64,000 nt of DNA from assembly GCA_030248215.1 (NCBI GenBank), contig JASANG010001871.1, positions 62,001 through 126,000 of the forward strand, given 5' to 3'. Below the pieces are notes generated by a model. That model did no database searches, was not told the origin of the DNA, and saw only the letters and a list, made by a program, of their open reading frames with translations. The DNA comes from Enoplolaimus lenunculus (lineage: Eukaryota; Nematoda; Enoplea; Enoplida; Thoracostomopsidae). Both the position numbers and the translations under genes were made by a program. Shown one piece after another: positions 1 to 10,768 of this stretch (position 1 is its first letter; each line of letters opens with the position of its first letter).

Positions 1-59
1 AACAGATTTTTTAGCCAGCAGGCTTTAGATTTTGCGATGATTTGAACAGCTTGAAACAA

Positions 60-255
60 ATAGTAGTCGAACCCGGGGCTTTTGAATGGGAAACGTTTTT
101 GATTATCATCACTTTGCTACTGAAAACACTTGACACTAGAACCCGAGGATGCTTACGTCTTGTAAAGATGATTAGCTTAAGCTTAAATCAAGCTAGTTTA
201 AGCTTTTAACAGTACTATATGTGTAATCGTTGCTAGTCACAGCGCACTGTGTATA
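60..255 (-). mobile_element. Element L, diverged copy (tRNA-like)
   Basis: The sequence 62-180 keeps the order seen in the better L copies at 7.5 and 30.2 kb. It has a T-loop-like TCGAACCC, then ATCATCACT, then a CTTGACxCTxGAACCCGAGG block and acGTCTTGTxxxGATGA. It is old and lacks clear inverted ends. Confidence 0.4.
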
Positions 256-422
256 CTTCGTATGTATATACAACAATCGCCTTTGTTGCTCACAGTATAC
301 TCTTTGCAGGACACCCACCATTTTTATACTTAACAAACTTTAGAGGGTCGAAACCGTTTGCAGAATGCAAAATAGAACCAATTAAAAATCGTTGTGTATA
401 AAAAGTTAGCCTGTAAACTGAC

Positions 423-3400
423 CGATCAGTTTCCATTCGCCGTTGGGCACATACGTCGAGTTGTCAACTTTTCCCAGAGTCAAATTCAAAAATTTGCCTC
501 CGTACGTCCAACTTCCAAATTTCAATGTGCATCGTTGATCATCGAACGGAAACCATTTAATATCAATTTGGCATGAGCTGCTAACAATTCCTGAAAAAAG
601 TTTTTAGTTTAAAAGTCACTCTGTTTTAAGGTAAATTTCAGTTACTAATTCGAAGATTACTCTGCCAGTCAAGAAAGCCAGTGCCAGAGCAGACAGAAGT
701 GGCCTTTCTAGCTTCAGGGTGAAAGTCACCAGCGTAGATGTGGATACAGAATTTCTAGACGTTTGATCTAATTTGGTTCGCGCTCACGTTCGTGTTTGAT
801 AGCTAAGGGTACACCCTTCCAAAAACAGTTTCACACAAAAGTTGCAAAATGATGGATCTAGAAAGTGAAGACATCTTTAAAATGAATCAAACTTCAAGCG
901 CAACGCGAAATTTTTTGACATTTACTTTTAAAGTAGCTACTGTAGTGACCAGAATAACAGGTAGGACTAATATTAATTTGGCCTCTCCAGAGAGTAACCC
1001 CCTGTTATTCGGTTACTGACTGTTATTTATTTTAACCCGCCCTCCGCCGCCCTTCGGTAGTGATATATATCCGGTATTGCAACTATCCGTTGAACTAAAC
1101 TTTTGTCTTGTATCAAAAAATTGAGCAATAATGCAAGGGGTCCATGTTGCTTTTAGGAATGTACTTTTAAAACTAATGTACTTTCAAAACTTAAGTATGC
1201 TTTAAAGCTAGAACTTCAACATTATTTGGTCCTGTATGCACGACAATTAGGATAATTGACAATTATGAACTCTAATTAGGGTTTACGGACTGTATCTGCT
1301 TACAGACTTTTATTTGGAACACGGTCTCCTATTGATTGGGACCCAAAATGAGGACCCCTTCCCGTATTATTATTACCCGTTCTTATTCGGTTCACTACAG
1401 TTACAGCTCATATTTTAGGTACAACCTTTTACAATCCTAATATGGTCCAACCAGCGGAGATAGCACCGGCACACTTCACTTAAAATTTTTATTACCTTCT
1501 TTATTATTTCATTTCATGAGAGTTATCTTATAATAAGTAAAATTGCAGTGTCGTGCCAAAAGCCATTGAGCAGCCAATGAGTAAGATATCATATTCGGTT
1601 GTGCAATTAAATTTGGTTCAGAAAGCATTTAAGCTATCTAATAGGGTGACCTTACCTTTATGTATTAATGAGTGCTTTTGGACAGTAACCATTTACGGAT
1701 TCTAATTGAAGAAATAAACTCCTAATAATATGCAGACTCAAAATAGTAACTCCAGACACAGTTACAATACGAAAAATTGGAGCGCATTAAGATGTGGGAG
1801 TTTTGCAAAAATTGCAACTGTTTTAGAAATTGGCATGGTAAAAGACTGAAATTCGTATTCGACGACGAATATATATTTATCGTTGATAAAACTTAAAATT
1901 TACGAGATGTTTCGTTGTTAAAAAACTTATATTAAAGCTGGAACTCCCCACATGCGTATTTTGCTCAGCTTTCCAGCATACTTTATTTATATTGTTCAGA
2001 ACAGATATGTGATTGTTCTGTGGAAGGTATATTCGCATACAGATTGTTGTGTGTGCGGTAACTTTTGCACATTTCGCAAAAGCGGCTGTCTAGTTATTAT
2101 TATTATTATTATTATTATTATTGCGCTATTCGTTCTGTATTTGACACAACTAGAATAATTTATAATTTTTAAAATTTTGATCAGACCTTGGCACAAAACA
2201 ATTGCTTTAAGGTGTTCATTACCTGGTGGAAACCATTCAATGCTTCCTGTATTTCGAACAACAATGTGTGCTTGATAGACTGAATTGAAACTGGCATCCA
2301 CGCTGAAACCGGATTAATTATTCTAACACAAAAACATCGGTTAGGACCTTGCAAAAATTACCTAAACAATTAAATTCCAACATCTGCAGGTATTTACGTC
2401 GGTCTTTTTCAAACAGATAATATTCATTTCGTTTATTCTACCGCATCATTTGCATAAAAGACACGCATTTACTTTTAATCGAGGTGCGGTTTAACAGCTA
2501 TTGGTGCCCTGAGGCGAGACATGTTTTGGTTCATGGGTCTCCATATATAGAATATTTGCTATATATTATAGCCCAAATTTAAGTGTGCCCATGCTTTATT
2601 AAGAAACTTCGGAATTGGCAAAATATAAAATATCCGCATTGCTCAATTTTTTTCATTTTCAACAATTCTGAATGAGCCAAGAACTATAAACACTTTTGAT
2701 GTGAAATAGTTTTTCCCCAATAACCGCACACTTAAAAGTTGCCCTATAAGTGCTATTAGGTATGCTTAAAACGAGGGTCCACGTTACACCCTCGCCCGAG
2801 TACCTAAAACAATTAATGCACAGATAAGTATATAAAGTAATTAAACTTTTAAGCAGTATTCACACGTGCAAGTTTTTCCAACAAAAACTTGCACGTGCAA
2901 CTTGCACACGCAAGTTTAGTTCCAAAGTAGCTTTGAAGTTCTTGCAGCTGCAAATTATTCACTGGAATTCAAGCTATTTCATCTAATTCGCACCTGTGAA
3001 CGCAGTTGCAAGTCGTTTGATTTTCTTGCATTTGCAGTCTGATTGGTCAATCAGAATGCCCATTTGAAATTACTTGCAGCTGCAAGTCTTTCGTGCAAGT
3101 TGCCGCTGCGAGTTTTCGCTGCCAAAACTTGCACGTTTGAATAAGGTTTAATATTTTTCAGGAAAATTTTAAATCAAAATTACTGTCTCTCGCACGCTGT
3201 ACGCCCTGCAGTGTAAATGTCACAAGCTATAGGTACCTTAAACGTACCTATAGCTTGAACAAATTGCCCATATTTCAGTATCTACACTGTAAAAAATGGT
3301 GAGTCAAATTGACTCTCCCCGTAATAGGCTCTACGAGATTACACAAAGGACTCAAATTCGACTCCGTCAGAGTGAAACGTGCGACTCAGTGAGTCGAATT

Positions 3401-6147
3401 TGACTTTCGGACTCGAATTTGACTCTATTTGTATAGTGCCGAAAAGCCTATTTCAGAGTCAAATTGACTCACCATTTTTTGCAGTGTATATTTTGTGCAA
3501 ATTTGTGCAGCCCCAATTTAAATCACCAAAGCAATCGTTATTCGAATGGCGCCCGTGAAAGTTGTTTAATATAACTTTATGTTTTGAAATACTAAATGAC
3601 TATACACCTAATACTGGTTTGAATATCTCTTTGGTTGCGTGCTTCAGTACTAAATAAGCAGGGTTCAACCGGAGATCTGCTTCCAGCTACGACAGAAAAT
3701 CGACCTCCGGTTCCGGCTCCGGCTACGGTAGAATTTTGACGGAGGTTTCGGCAGTTTCCGTAGTGAAATCTTGCATAGTTATATACAACATTTATCAGTT
3801 TGATGTGCCTAGCTTTTATTAACTTTTGGTAATATTTTGAGGAAAGAATTTGCAGGCCAAACGATTTAACAACACATTACAGATATTTGTTAAATTTAAC
3901 AAATTGAACATCATTTTAACTACATAATTTCACCTCACCTTCGGCTTCACCTCCGGCTTCGGCTCGGGTAAGTTTCGAAGTATTATATTTTCAGCTGCTG
4001 TACATATATACTGAAAAAAGTTTGAACAATATAATTGATCAATGTTACTTTGAATATTACCTATTGTACAAGAGAATATCAGGAACCCAAACGGTGTCTG
4101 GTACAATGCGTATTTCATCAATGCCATCATACTCCGCTGGATCCCAACGTAAATGTTCGTCGACCCAAAGCTAAAACAAGGGCTCCTATTATCAAATGTG
4201 TATACACCTATCAAAAGTTAGGGACTAGTTTTCCAACTCACGAACTCTTACAGTTGTGAATCTCAGGTTTTGCACAGAAATAGCAGGCCAGTAGCCAGCT
4301 CAGCTTGCTAGGATGGGGGCTAAAAAATTTTCTAAATGGCCATTTAAAGGTCTTTAATGACTTACGAGCAAGGTTGAAAGCCTTCTAGGGGGGCGAAATT
4401 CTCCTCAGGAGTGTTGAGCCGCCCCCCTGCCCCCCCTTGGCTGCGGGTCCGAGAAATAGGACAAACCAAAGTCGGAAAAATGTGCTGACGTTCTAAGCAC
4501 ACCGATCAATGAAGCGCAAGTTACAAGACCTACCGCCAACTGATGATAGTTGCTGCACTCATTTAAGAAAACGGGCACAGCAAACATGTGGTACTTAAAT
4601 GTTTTATTTAAAAACTACAAAGAATGACAAAGGCTGCTTTTATGAAGCGTCCAAAATTTAACGCAACATGTATCGTATTAGGAAACGATTTTCGTTTACG
4701 ACAGCTTGTATAAGTATACAATTGACATATTCTGTGGCCCTGTGTTAATTAAAGGAGCGAGGGGCCTGCCCACAAAGCCTAAGCCTAATTTGGAACCTAT
4801 GTATTAACCTATGAAGCGTATCCCTAAAAATATGAGCCTAATTATAAGACCGTAAGCATAAGCTAACATGGATCGTCTGTTTTAAAACTGTTGCTTTTTG
4901 AGCAGTTGGGAAACGAAAAACATTGAATGAGTTCGAAGAGGGCATGTTACCTCGCAGACAGCCTCACAATGAATACCGAATATATACAACAACAATTCAA
5001 CTGTTTTCATTGAGATTTACTGCAAAATGTAATTGTGTATAGAGAACTTACAAAATTAAGCCAAACATTCGTTCGTATCACTTGATTTTTTTCGTCCTAA
5101 AATGAAAATGTAGAATAAAAAACCCCACGCTAATAGGCTATGACAAATTACCCCCCAAATTTTGCCTTGTTAAGGGTGGTGTTACACTTGCCCTGTGGAG
5201 TCATCGGATGGCATATGGCAGCGCAAGTCATAATATTTTTATGCACAAATTGTTATGCAGTACCGTGTGTGTATTCACGTGCGTTCCTGTACGGCGTCGG
5301 ATGATGCCGAATGGCACCGTATGGCACCGGATGGCTCGGACGTCAATTAAAATGGTCAAAAAATACCCCAGCGCCACCAAATCTGAAATTAAACCAAAAC
5401 AAACCACTGAATATTGCACTGCTAATTAGAAATGATACAGCCGTGGATAACTGTTATCAGCTGATTTAAATTGAAATCACTGAATGTGTTCTTTGATGAG
5501 TTATGAATTCATATCGGCAACAGCTCAACGATTTGATTGATGTTTGTCTTTCCTTAACCTTTCAAAAAGATATAGTTTTCACTTGGTTAAATTTACTTTT
5601 GGCTTATTTTTATTTTGAGGCTCAGGAATGGGCTCATGCATAGCTTTGGCTATATTACGCCTTTCACAAAATACTATCATCCTCGCATTAGATGTCAGTA
5701 AGATGACCGCACTATGAAGTATATGCGTATAACCAATCAAAGTGAGTTTTATGCAAGCGATCGTTGGATGGAGCAAGATTGCCCACAACAGGAATTTGGT
5801 GGTTGAGTTCATTTAACGTTAATCTTGAATTTATTTGCTTCAAAGTTATACAAGATAAAATTTAAGAAATGGGTCCATACTGATCCACAACGTGTCATAC
5901 GAGACAGTTTCTTGATCCATGACGTGGATTGACCCGGGCGAAATAGACCCACGATCTGTACTCGACGCTGAAACGCTTCCAAACCTGCTATTATTTGGCT
6001 AATTATTTACCACATCAATAATTTGTTGAATGCTTAATCCCATCGTCACCGGAACCGGATCGGAACCATTGAGCACCGGACGTGTCATCCGGTTGTAGTT
6101 TTTCAACAAATCTGCATGAAGTCGTTTTTCTGAATCGCCAGAGGTTA
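423..6147 (-). CDS. Nicotinic acetylcholine receptor subunit, alpha7/ACR-16-like (5 exons, partial)
   Basis: This is the extracellular ligand-binding part of a pentameric cation channel of the plasma membrane that opens on acetylcholine. Exons in transcription order are 6147-6011, 5096-5052, 4170-4061, 2302-2223 and 590-423. All have GT-AG borders and their phases fit. The first holds the N-terminal helix ([18 protein letters not shown]). The next gives [15 protein letters not shown], then the loop D Trp in [10 protein letters not shown]. Loop A follows in [11 protein letters not shown]. The last exon has the Cys-loop [15 protein letters not shown] (C-x13-C), the loop B Trp in GSWTYGG, and PNGEWKL. 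These match vertebrate alpha7 and nematode ACR-16 closely. The signal-peptide exon was not found. Loop C (the Cys-Cys pair of alpha subunits) and the four membrane helices lie beyond the left edge, so alpha status is not proven. Introns of 0.9-1.9 kb carry elements B1, J1, E1, G1 and A1. Confidence 0.93.
678..735 (+). mobile_element. Element K, end fragment
   Basis: It starts AGTGCCAGAGCAGACAGAAG, the same left end as the K copies at 6.95 and 19.4 kb. Only about 55 bp are recognisable. Confidence 0.4.
940..1400 (+). mobile_element. MITE-A copy A1 (about 460 bp, full length)
   Basis: It has inverted ends CTGTAGTGACC...GGTTCACTACAG. Internal landmarks shared with the other copies are GGCCTCTCCAGAG, TGATATAT.CCGGTATTGC, AGGAATGTACTTT and CTATTGATTGGGAC. 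TA stands on the left side, and the right side has drifted to TT. There is no ORF. It sits in an intron of the nicotinic receptor gene. Confidence 0.85.
1934..1995 (-). repeat. Element F fragment
   Basis: ATTAAAGCTGGAACTCCCCA followed by CATGCGTATTTTG is the reverse complement of the F unit that occurs three times at 26.9-27.2 kb. Confidence 0.45.
2093..2127 (+). repeat. (TTA)n microsatellite
   Basis: Eleven uninterrupted ATT/TTA triplets. It produces a poly-Ile run in two spurious reading frames on both strands and has no coding meaning. It lies in an intron of the nicotinic receptor. Confidence 0.95.
2853..3147 (+). mobile_element. Element G copy G1 (foldback MITE, about 295 bp)
   Basis: Inverted ends are AGTATTCACACGTGCAAG and CTTGCACGTTTGAATAAGG. 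The inside is full of self-complementary CTTGCAGCTGCAAG-type blocks, so a single strand would fold almost end to end. It lies in a nicotinic receptor intron. Copies G2-G4 are at 26.4, 34.3 and 63.7 kb. Confidence 0.75.
3285..3486 (+). mobile_element. MITE-B copy B1 (202 bp, full length)
   Basis: A near-perfect palindromic element runs from CACTGTAAAAAATGGTGAGT to ACTCACCATTTTTTGCAGTG, flanked by TA on both sides (target duplication). The interior repeats GAGTCAAATTTGACTC-type motifs. It lies in a nicotinic receptor intron. Confidence 0.85.
3659..3975 (+). mobile_element. Element J copy J1 (hAT-like, right end lost)
   Basis: The left end CAGGGTTCAACCGGAG and the CCGGCTCCGG-rich subterminal part match J2 at 32.1 kb. 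The other GC-rich arm (CACCTCCGGCTTCGGC) is present, but the final CACCCTG is missing. It lies 86 bp from a nicotinic receptor exon. Confidence 0.65.
4288..4450 (+). mobile_element. Element E copy E1 (GC-rich-ended MITE)
   Basis: Ends are GTAGCCAGCT.AGCTTGCTAG and CCCCCTTGGCTGCGGG. The middle shares AATGACTTACGAGCAAGGTTGAAA with copies at 33.7 and 51.9 kb. Confidence 0.65.
5174..5360 (+). repeat. Element N copy
   Basis: The stretch has TTACACTTGCCCTG, several ATCGGATGGCA/CCGGATGGCTC blocks and AATGGTCAAAAAATA. The right part recurs at 43.72-43.79 kb (GCCGAATGATGCCAGACGGC). Inverted ends are not clear. Confidence 0.35.
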
Positions 6148-6410
6148 CTAAAACACGTCATGGGCATCGATAAAATATTGAGTAGTGGTGTTGCAAGTAG
6201 CGGAGGGGGGTACAATTAGGAAACGGAATCAAACCTATATTTCTTAAAGTGGCTGCATTTTGAAATTTTGCTTCATCGAAATTAAATAAAGTTGATCAAT
6301 GCAGTTTTCTCCATAAAACCAATTTCAGGCAAAGTGTTGATTTGAGCATAACTTAATGTGGGGTGGCCTGCGGTCGCGGCACACCACCTAGCACCAATAG
6401 AGATTTTGGC

Positions 6411-6439
6411 CCATGCATAGAACAGGGCCGGAGAAGACT
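6411..6439 (+). mobile_element. Element C, lone end fragment
   Basis: GGCCCATGCATAGAACAGGG followed by CCGGAGAAG is the terminal sequence of element C, without the body. Confidence 0.5.
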
Positions 6440-6954
6440 AACAAAAATGGCAGTTATATAACAAAGATTAATAGCATTTCAGCGATTTTATACCGATCTT
6501 GCATATTTTTAAGTAATTAATCAGTGATTAAACAGCTTTTACACTTACATGTACAGTTTTAACTTGAATTTAGTAAGCGACGGACAGCTAAATTTGATGA
6601 ACGATAAAAATATTAGATGTTCAGTCTGCTGAACAATTTTCAGCTTTTATGCTGATGAGCTTAACAATATCAAAACTGAGAAAAATTAATTTTTCGATTT
6701 TTTCCCTATTTTGCCCAATTGAATCGGCCTGTCTCGTGAGGCGGCCAATTGCGGTCTTCCGCAACCCGACCAGTGAAGCCTTACGCACGCCTTAAACATT
6801 TGTGCTCGAAATTTACTATTGCCTCTAAAACTTATAAGTGAGCTTGCGAGGTTGGTTTGCCTTGGATTCGCCGAAATCAGTTGTAAATAATCTTTAACGT
6901 TTGATTAAGTATAAAATTTATTGCCAAGCTATGCCTAGTTATCTTTAGATTTTT

Positions 6955-7128
6955 GCAGTGCCGGAGTAGGCTGCGAGAGGCCTCTTCAAAATTCTGAGGG
7001 ATGGGGCAATTTTAGGATCAAAATATTTTCAAGTTTTTTGTTTGAAATCTTGTAAATCTTGTAAGGGTGGAGCCGCCTCTGTCGGGTAGAGGCCCACCCA
7101 AATGGAGTTATGGAGGTGGCTGCTCCAA
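6955..7128 (+). mobile_element. Element K copy, diverged
   Basis: It begins AGTGCCGGAGTAGGCTGCGA and ends in GAGGTGGCTGCTCCAATCC, like the K copy at 19.4 kb. The middle is diverged. Confidence 0.45.
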
Positions 7129-7359
7129 TCCTGGATTTATGTTGTTGTTGTTTAAAATGGTTTTGTTCCTTCTGTCTTTACAATCCTATAAAACGTACCA
7201 AGCGAATGCAAGATAAACTGCTGGATTAAAATCTTGAACATAAAGTGTAATATTGACAACATTGTTTTAGCACATCTACTAGAACTGCAAGAAAATCGTG
7301 AAACAAACTCAAACGAGATCTGACCCGTAGCGATAGGGGGGCCAGCGAGTCGGAGGAAT

Positions 7360-7470
7360 TTTGCCCTCCGCGCTTCAAAGATCCTTGCTTTTAAGCAATC
7401 AAGAATACGTGTATGCCCCTCTTGAAAAACTTAGCCCCCTAGCAAGGAGAGTTGGCTGCGGGCCTAGACG
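7360..7470 (-). mobile_element. Element E fragment
   Basis: CCTTGCTTTTAAGCAAT.AAG, then GCCCCTCTTGAAAAACTTAG, CCCCTAGCAAGG and GTTGGCTGCGGGCCT match one half of element E in reverse. Confidence 0.45.
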
Positions 7471-7496
7471 AGATTACAGAAATGGTTAAAATGTGA

Positions 7497-7810
7497 GAAG
7501 GGGTTATAGATAGTAAACTGAAAATTTTTCGCTTAACCCTTTCTCACATGAATATTTTCTATTTCCCCTGAGACCTACTTTTATGCTAGGATTCGAACTC
7601 CAATATCTGGAGTGGGAGGCATATACCATCACCACTCAGCTATAGGAACTTGACGCTCGAGCCCGAGTGGGCTCTCACGTCTTGTGGTGATTTAGTACTA
7701 TGTATACGTGTTGCAATTGTTAAACACGGTGCGATATATACTATTTAACGTATATACACTGCGCTGAGTTGCCTATAGGCAACTCAATCTGAGAAACGGT
7801 TAAGTTTGGG
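7497..7810 (-). mobile_element. Element L copy L2 (tRNA-like core, inverted ends)
   Basis: On the minus strand this copy carries a tRNA-like core near 7583-7650. It has an A-box-like TAGCTGAGTGGTGATGG, GCCTCCCACTCCAG and a B-box GGAGTTCGAATCC. The arms CCCTTTCTCACAT and AATCTGAGAAACGG are inverted. It aligns over its whole length to L3 at 30.2 kb. The acceptor stem does not pair, so it is a tRNA-derived repeat and not a tRNA gene. Confidence 0.65.
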
Positions 7811-8319
7811 AGTAGAGATTGTGCACCAACTATTCAGCCTGTGTGGAAAAATTGTCCATGATATCTGTTAGTTTAATGCCTTTTATGAACAAAATAAAAT
7901 CTAAACGGCCTTATGTGGCCTAAAAATTGCACAATTAAAATATTTTACTCAACAAGCTAAATCTTTTTTGGATTCATCGCAAAAATTTGACAACAGTCCT
8001 ATCGACTTGCTTTAATGGGAAACAAGAACAAAGCTACCGCAAGCACTTTTGATGACAAATATGCTCAAAACAGGCGACTTGACACAAAAAAACGGAATAA
8101 GAATTGTGCATTTTCCCAAGACATTTGAAACAGAAAGAAAGCCAATGACCATGTAGCATTTTATGACGTTTTAGAAGTGACGAATCGGTTTCTGACGTTT
8201 CTGATTTTACTATACAGTAAAAAATGATCTTGCATTGATTAAACTAAAAGAAACATTTTTCGACGTGGTTTCTCAGGTACTTGCTTTCCCCCTGTACTAT
8301 AGCTTCTAACTGTTTAAAA

Positions 8320-8385
8320 ATCCTTGAATGGCCATACTGAAAAATTTTTAGACCCTCTTGCAAGGTGAGCTGGCTACGGGTCTGG
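8320..8385 (-). mobile_element. Element E fragment
   Basis: TGAATGGCCATACTGAAAAA and CTCTTGCAAGGTGAGCTGGCTACGGG form one end of element E in reverse. Confidence 0.45.
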
Positions 8386-8942
8386 TTCTAATACTATGAG
8401 GTGCTTAGTCTAAGGGTTGGGAGGCGACAGCCCTCCCATCCTGCTTAGGGTAACTTGAAATTGCGGAGGTTCATAGAGGTGACAGCCCTTCCTATGGCTG
8501 GAATGGAAAAGGTTTACATACCCCTTGACTGTACAAACGTTGAAGAGAAAACTTTTTGTGATGGAGGAAGCAAACTAAAACCAGTATGGGCGGTTTTTCA
8601 AACAGTGCCGGGTCTGGTGTGCGAGGAGCATCCGCCAAAATTAATGCGACGGGCACTTAAAGTTAAAATATAGCAGCTTCCGCCCGAGTTCATTTTAAGG
8701 CCAGCCGAATTTCCTGACCGACTCAAAAAACGCCTATTTCGGCATAAAATTGTTTGTTTTGTACCTTTGAGATACAATGTTCTATACTCAAACTGCGCGA
8801 GCAAAACGAATAATGATTCTGACCAATTGAAAGTTTTAAATTCTGTGAGAACACGATACCGGCTTTGAACGCCATCATTTAGGGCATTAAGGACGCTAAG
8901 CACTAACCTGTTCGTTAACAAGACGTCAATATAACGGCTTAA

Positions 8943-9152
8943 AGCAACTGTAATACAGCCAGGGCCGAAGCCGCCGCCCCATACTCTGTTTTGGGATGCC
9001 CTATCCTTATTAAAGACGCCCCAACACTAACCAGTTAAAATAAAAACCGCCGAAGCGTTAAAATGAGTCTGGCTTCTCGCTCGCGAGGTTGGCCGCCATT
9101 CTGAAGTTTGGTGGAAGCACCCACCCCTGTCTGCTCCGGCAACTTTCCATCA
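8943..9152 (-). mobile_element. Element K copy, reverse
   Basis: The right end CACCCCTGTCTGCTCCGGCA is the reverse of the K start AGTGCCGGAGCAGACAGAGG. AACCGCCGAAGCGTTAAAA matches the K interior at 19.49 kb. Confidence 0.5.
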
Positions 9153-9587
9153 ATGTATAGCTATCGAAAGTTAGGCTTCTATTTGCACTTCATTGCATAA
9201 TTTTCGGTTTACCATATTGATTGTTGTACCTACTGCTATAGCTGCAGCTCAGTATTGAGCAAGAACTTATAATTTAAATCGTAAAACCTAAAAGCCATTC
9301 ATTATAAAAAATCTAACTGTATTCCTACATTCAAACTGCCAATGGTATTCTTAATCCTTATGCGGCTAAAGAAATAAGATGCCAGCAATGAAATGAATTA
9401 ACTTAATCCTTTAATACTTAGACCGAAATGCGTTTAACTGTACTTTTAAATAGGGTGATACATCAATAACGCATACTATCGAAACGTTGGATGTCATCTA
9501 AATTGTTTTGCCAGTTTGTGGTAATATTAATAAATCAATGAAAAGGCATATGGACTTAAAACAGTTGAGTGGCGTTTCGTTCTTCAG

Positions 9588-9697
9588 GGCACAACCCAAA
9601 CATTGGCTTCGGATCCGGCAAGAAATCTATTTTCGACTTCGCAAAAATCTTTGGCAAGCTACGGTGTCGCCTTTTTGTACTTCTGCCGTCAGCGGCG
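9588..9697 (+). CDS. Candidate exon of an unknown gene
   Basis: After acceptor cgttcttcag a frame stays open with protein-like composition: HNPNIGFGSGKKSIFDFAK, then IFGKLRCRLFVLLPS. It runs into a repeat-like stretch (GGCGGATTTAGACATTTCTGAC) with no clear donor. There is no paralogue in the window and the family is not recognised. It may be a real exon cut off by a repeat, or chance. Confidence 0.22.
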
Positions 9698-9714
9698 GAT
9701 TTAGACATTTCTGA

Positions 9715-10030
9715 CCGGGGGGCGTGGTGGCAAATGTTATTAAATGCAAAAATTGTAACGTAGAAACTTTACTAAAAAATTTTGTGAGGTGGAAAAATTG
9801 TAAGAGCGACCTTATCATTTTGTCACCAAAAAATTTTCTGATAGGGAAAATTGTAAGGTAAAGACCTTAAAATTTTATCACAAAAAAAGTTCCGAGAGAC
9901 AAAATTAGAGACCTTACCTTTTTTGCAAAACATTTCTGAGGGGAAAAATTGTAAAGCAGAAACGATACCATTTTATCACAAACAAGTGATGGGGACGTAC
10001 GCCTCCTCCCCGCTCCCCCTCCGGATCCGT
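9715..10030 (+). repeat. Degenerate tandem repeat inside a GC-ended element
   Basis: Four imperfect units of roughly 55-65 bp share AAAATTGTAA, then GACCTTA and ATTTTATCACAAAAAA. They are bounded by CTGACCGGGGGGCGTGGTGG on the left and CTCCCCGCTCCCCCTCCGG on the right, which may be the two ends of one element. Confidence 0.4.
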
Positions 10031-10389
10031 TGGTGACTGCGGTTGCATTCGGATTCCCAGTATAGCTGAGTAACAATCACAGCGTATACAAGCAATTATG
10101 TTTGTTGATATCGTCAAAGTTTTTCTTTAGAGGTACACGCAGTGCAGTAAACAATGAACAATTAGTTCCGTAATTTTAGCTAAAAAAATTGAGAAACTTC
10201 AGGAACACATCAAAATCTAAACTTTTGAACTCTAAGTTGAACAAGGCAGTAGTCATTACGTGAACCTAAAGCAAAATCCTCTCAATTTATCACTCATTAG
10301 GTTGCCTCGGTTAATTGATTGCTTTTTAGCGACCTCCCCTTAGCGAGATCGTGTTTAGATGGTTGTTCATCAATGCTTTAGTTTGCATA

Positions 10390-10768
10390 CTGTAGTGACC
10401 CGAATAAGAGGGGGACTGATATTTATTTGGCCCCTCCAGAGGGTACCCACCTGTTATTCGGTTACGGACTGTATTTCTTTGTAATCCTCTTTTCGTTACT
10501 GATATATCCGGTATTGCCACTACCCGTTGACGTAAACGTTTATTTGTCTTGTGTCAATAGCTTGAGCGGAAATGCAAGGTTATGCTTAGGAATGTACTTT
10601 TAAAACTTAAGTACGTTTTAAAGTTTCGAACTCAACTTATTTGGTCCTGGAGTCATTTATGCGCTACAATTAGGGATAATTGATGTTTATGGACTGTAAT
10701 TACGGTTTAAGGACTCTATCTGGTTACGGGTTCTTATTGTGGAGGCGGACTTCTATTGATTGGGACTC
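10390..10768 (+). mobile_element. MITE-A copy A2 (right end missing)
   Basis: It starts CTGTAGTGACCCGAATAAGA after TA and follows the A consensus as far as CTATTGATTGGGACTC. The last 50 or so bases and the right inverted end are absent. Confidence 0.8.

Noticed and set aside
1996-2158. Overlapping frames with a poly-isoleucine run
   Set aside because: The run is a (TTA)n microsatellite inside a nicotinic receptor intron. Only 2223-2302 of this area is a real exon.
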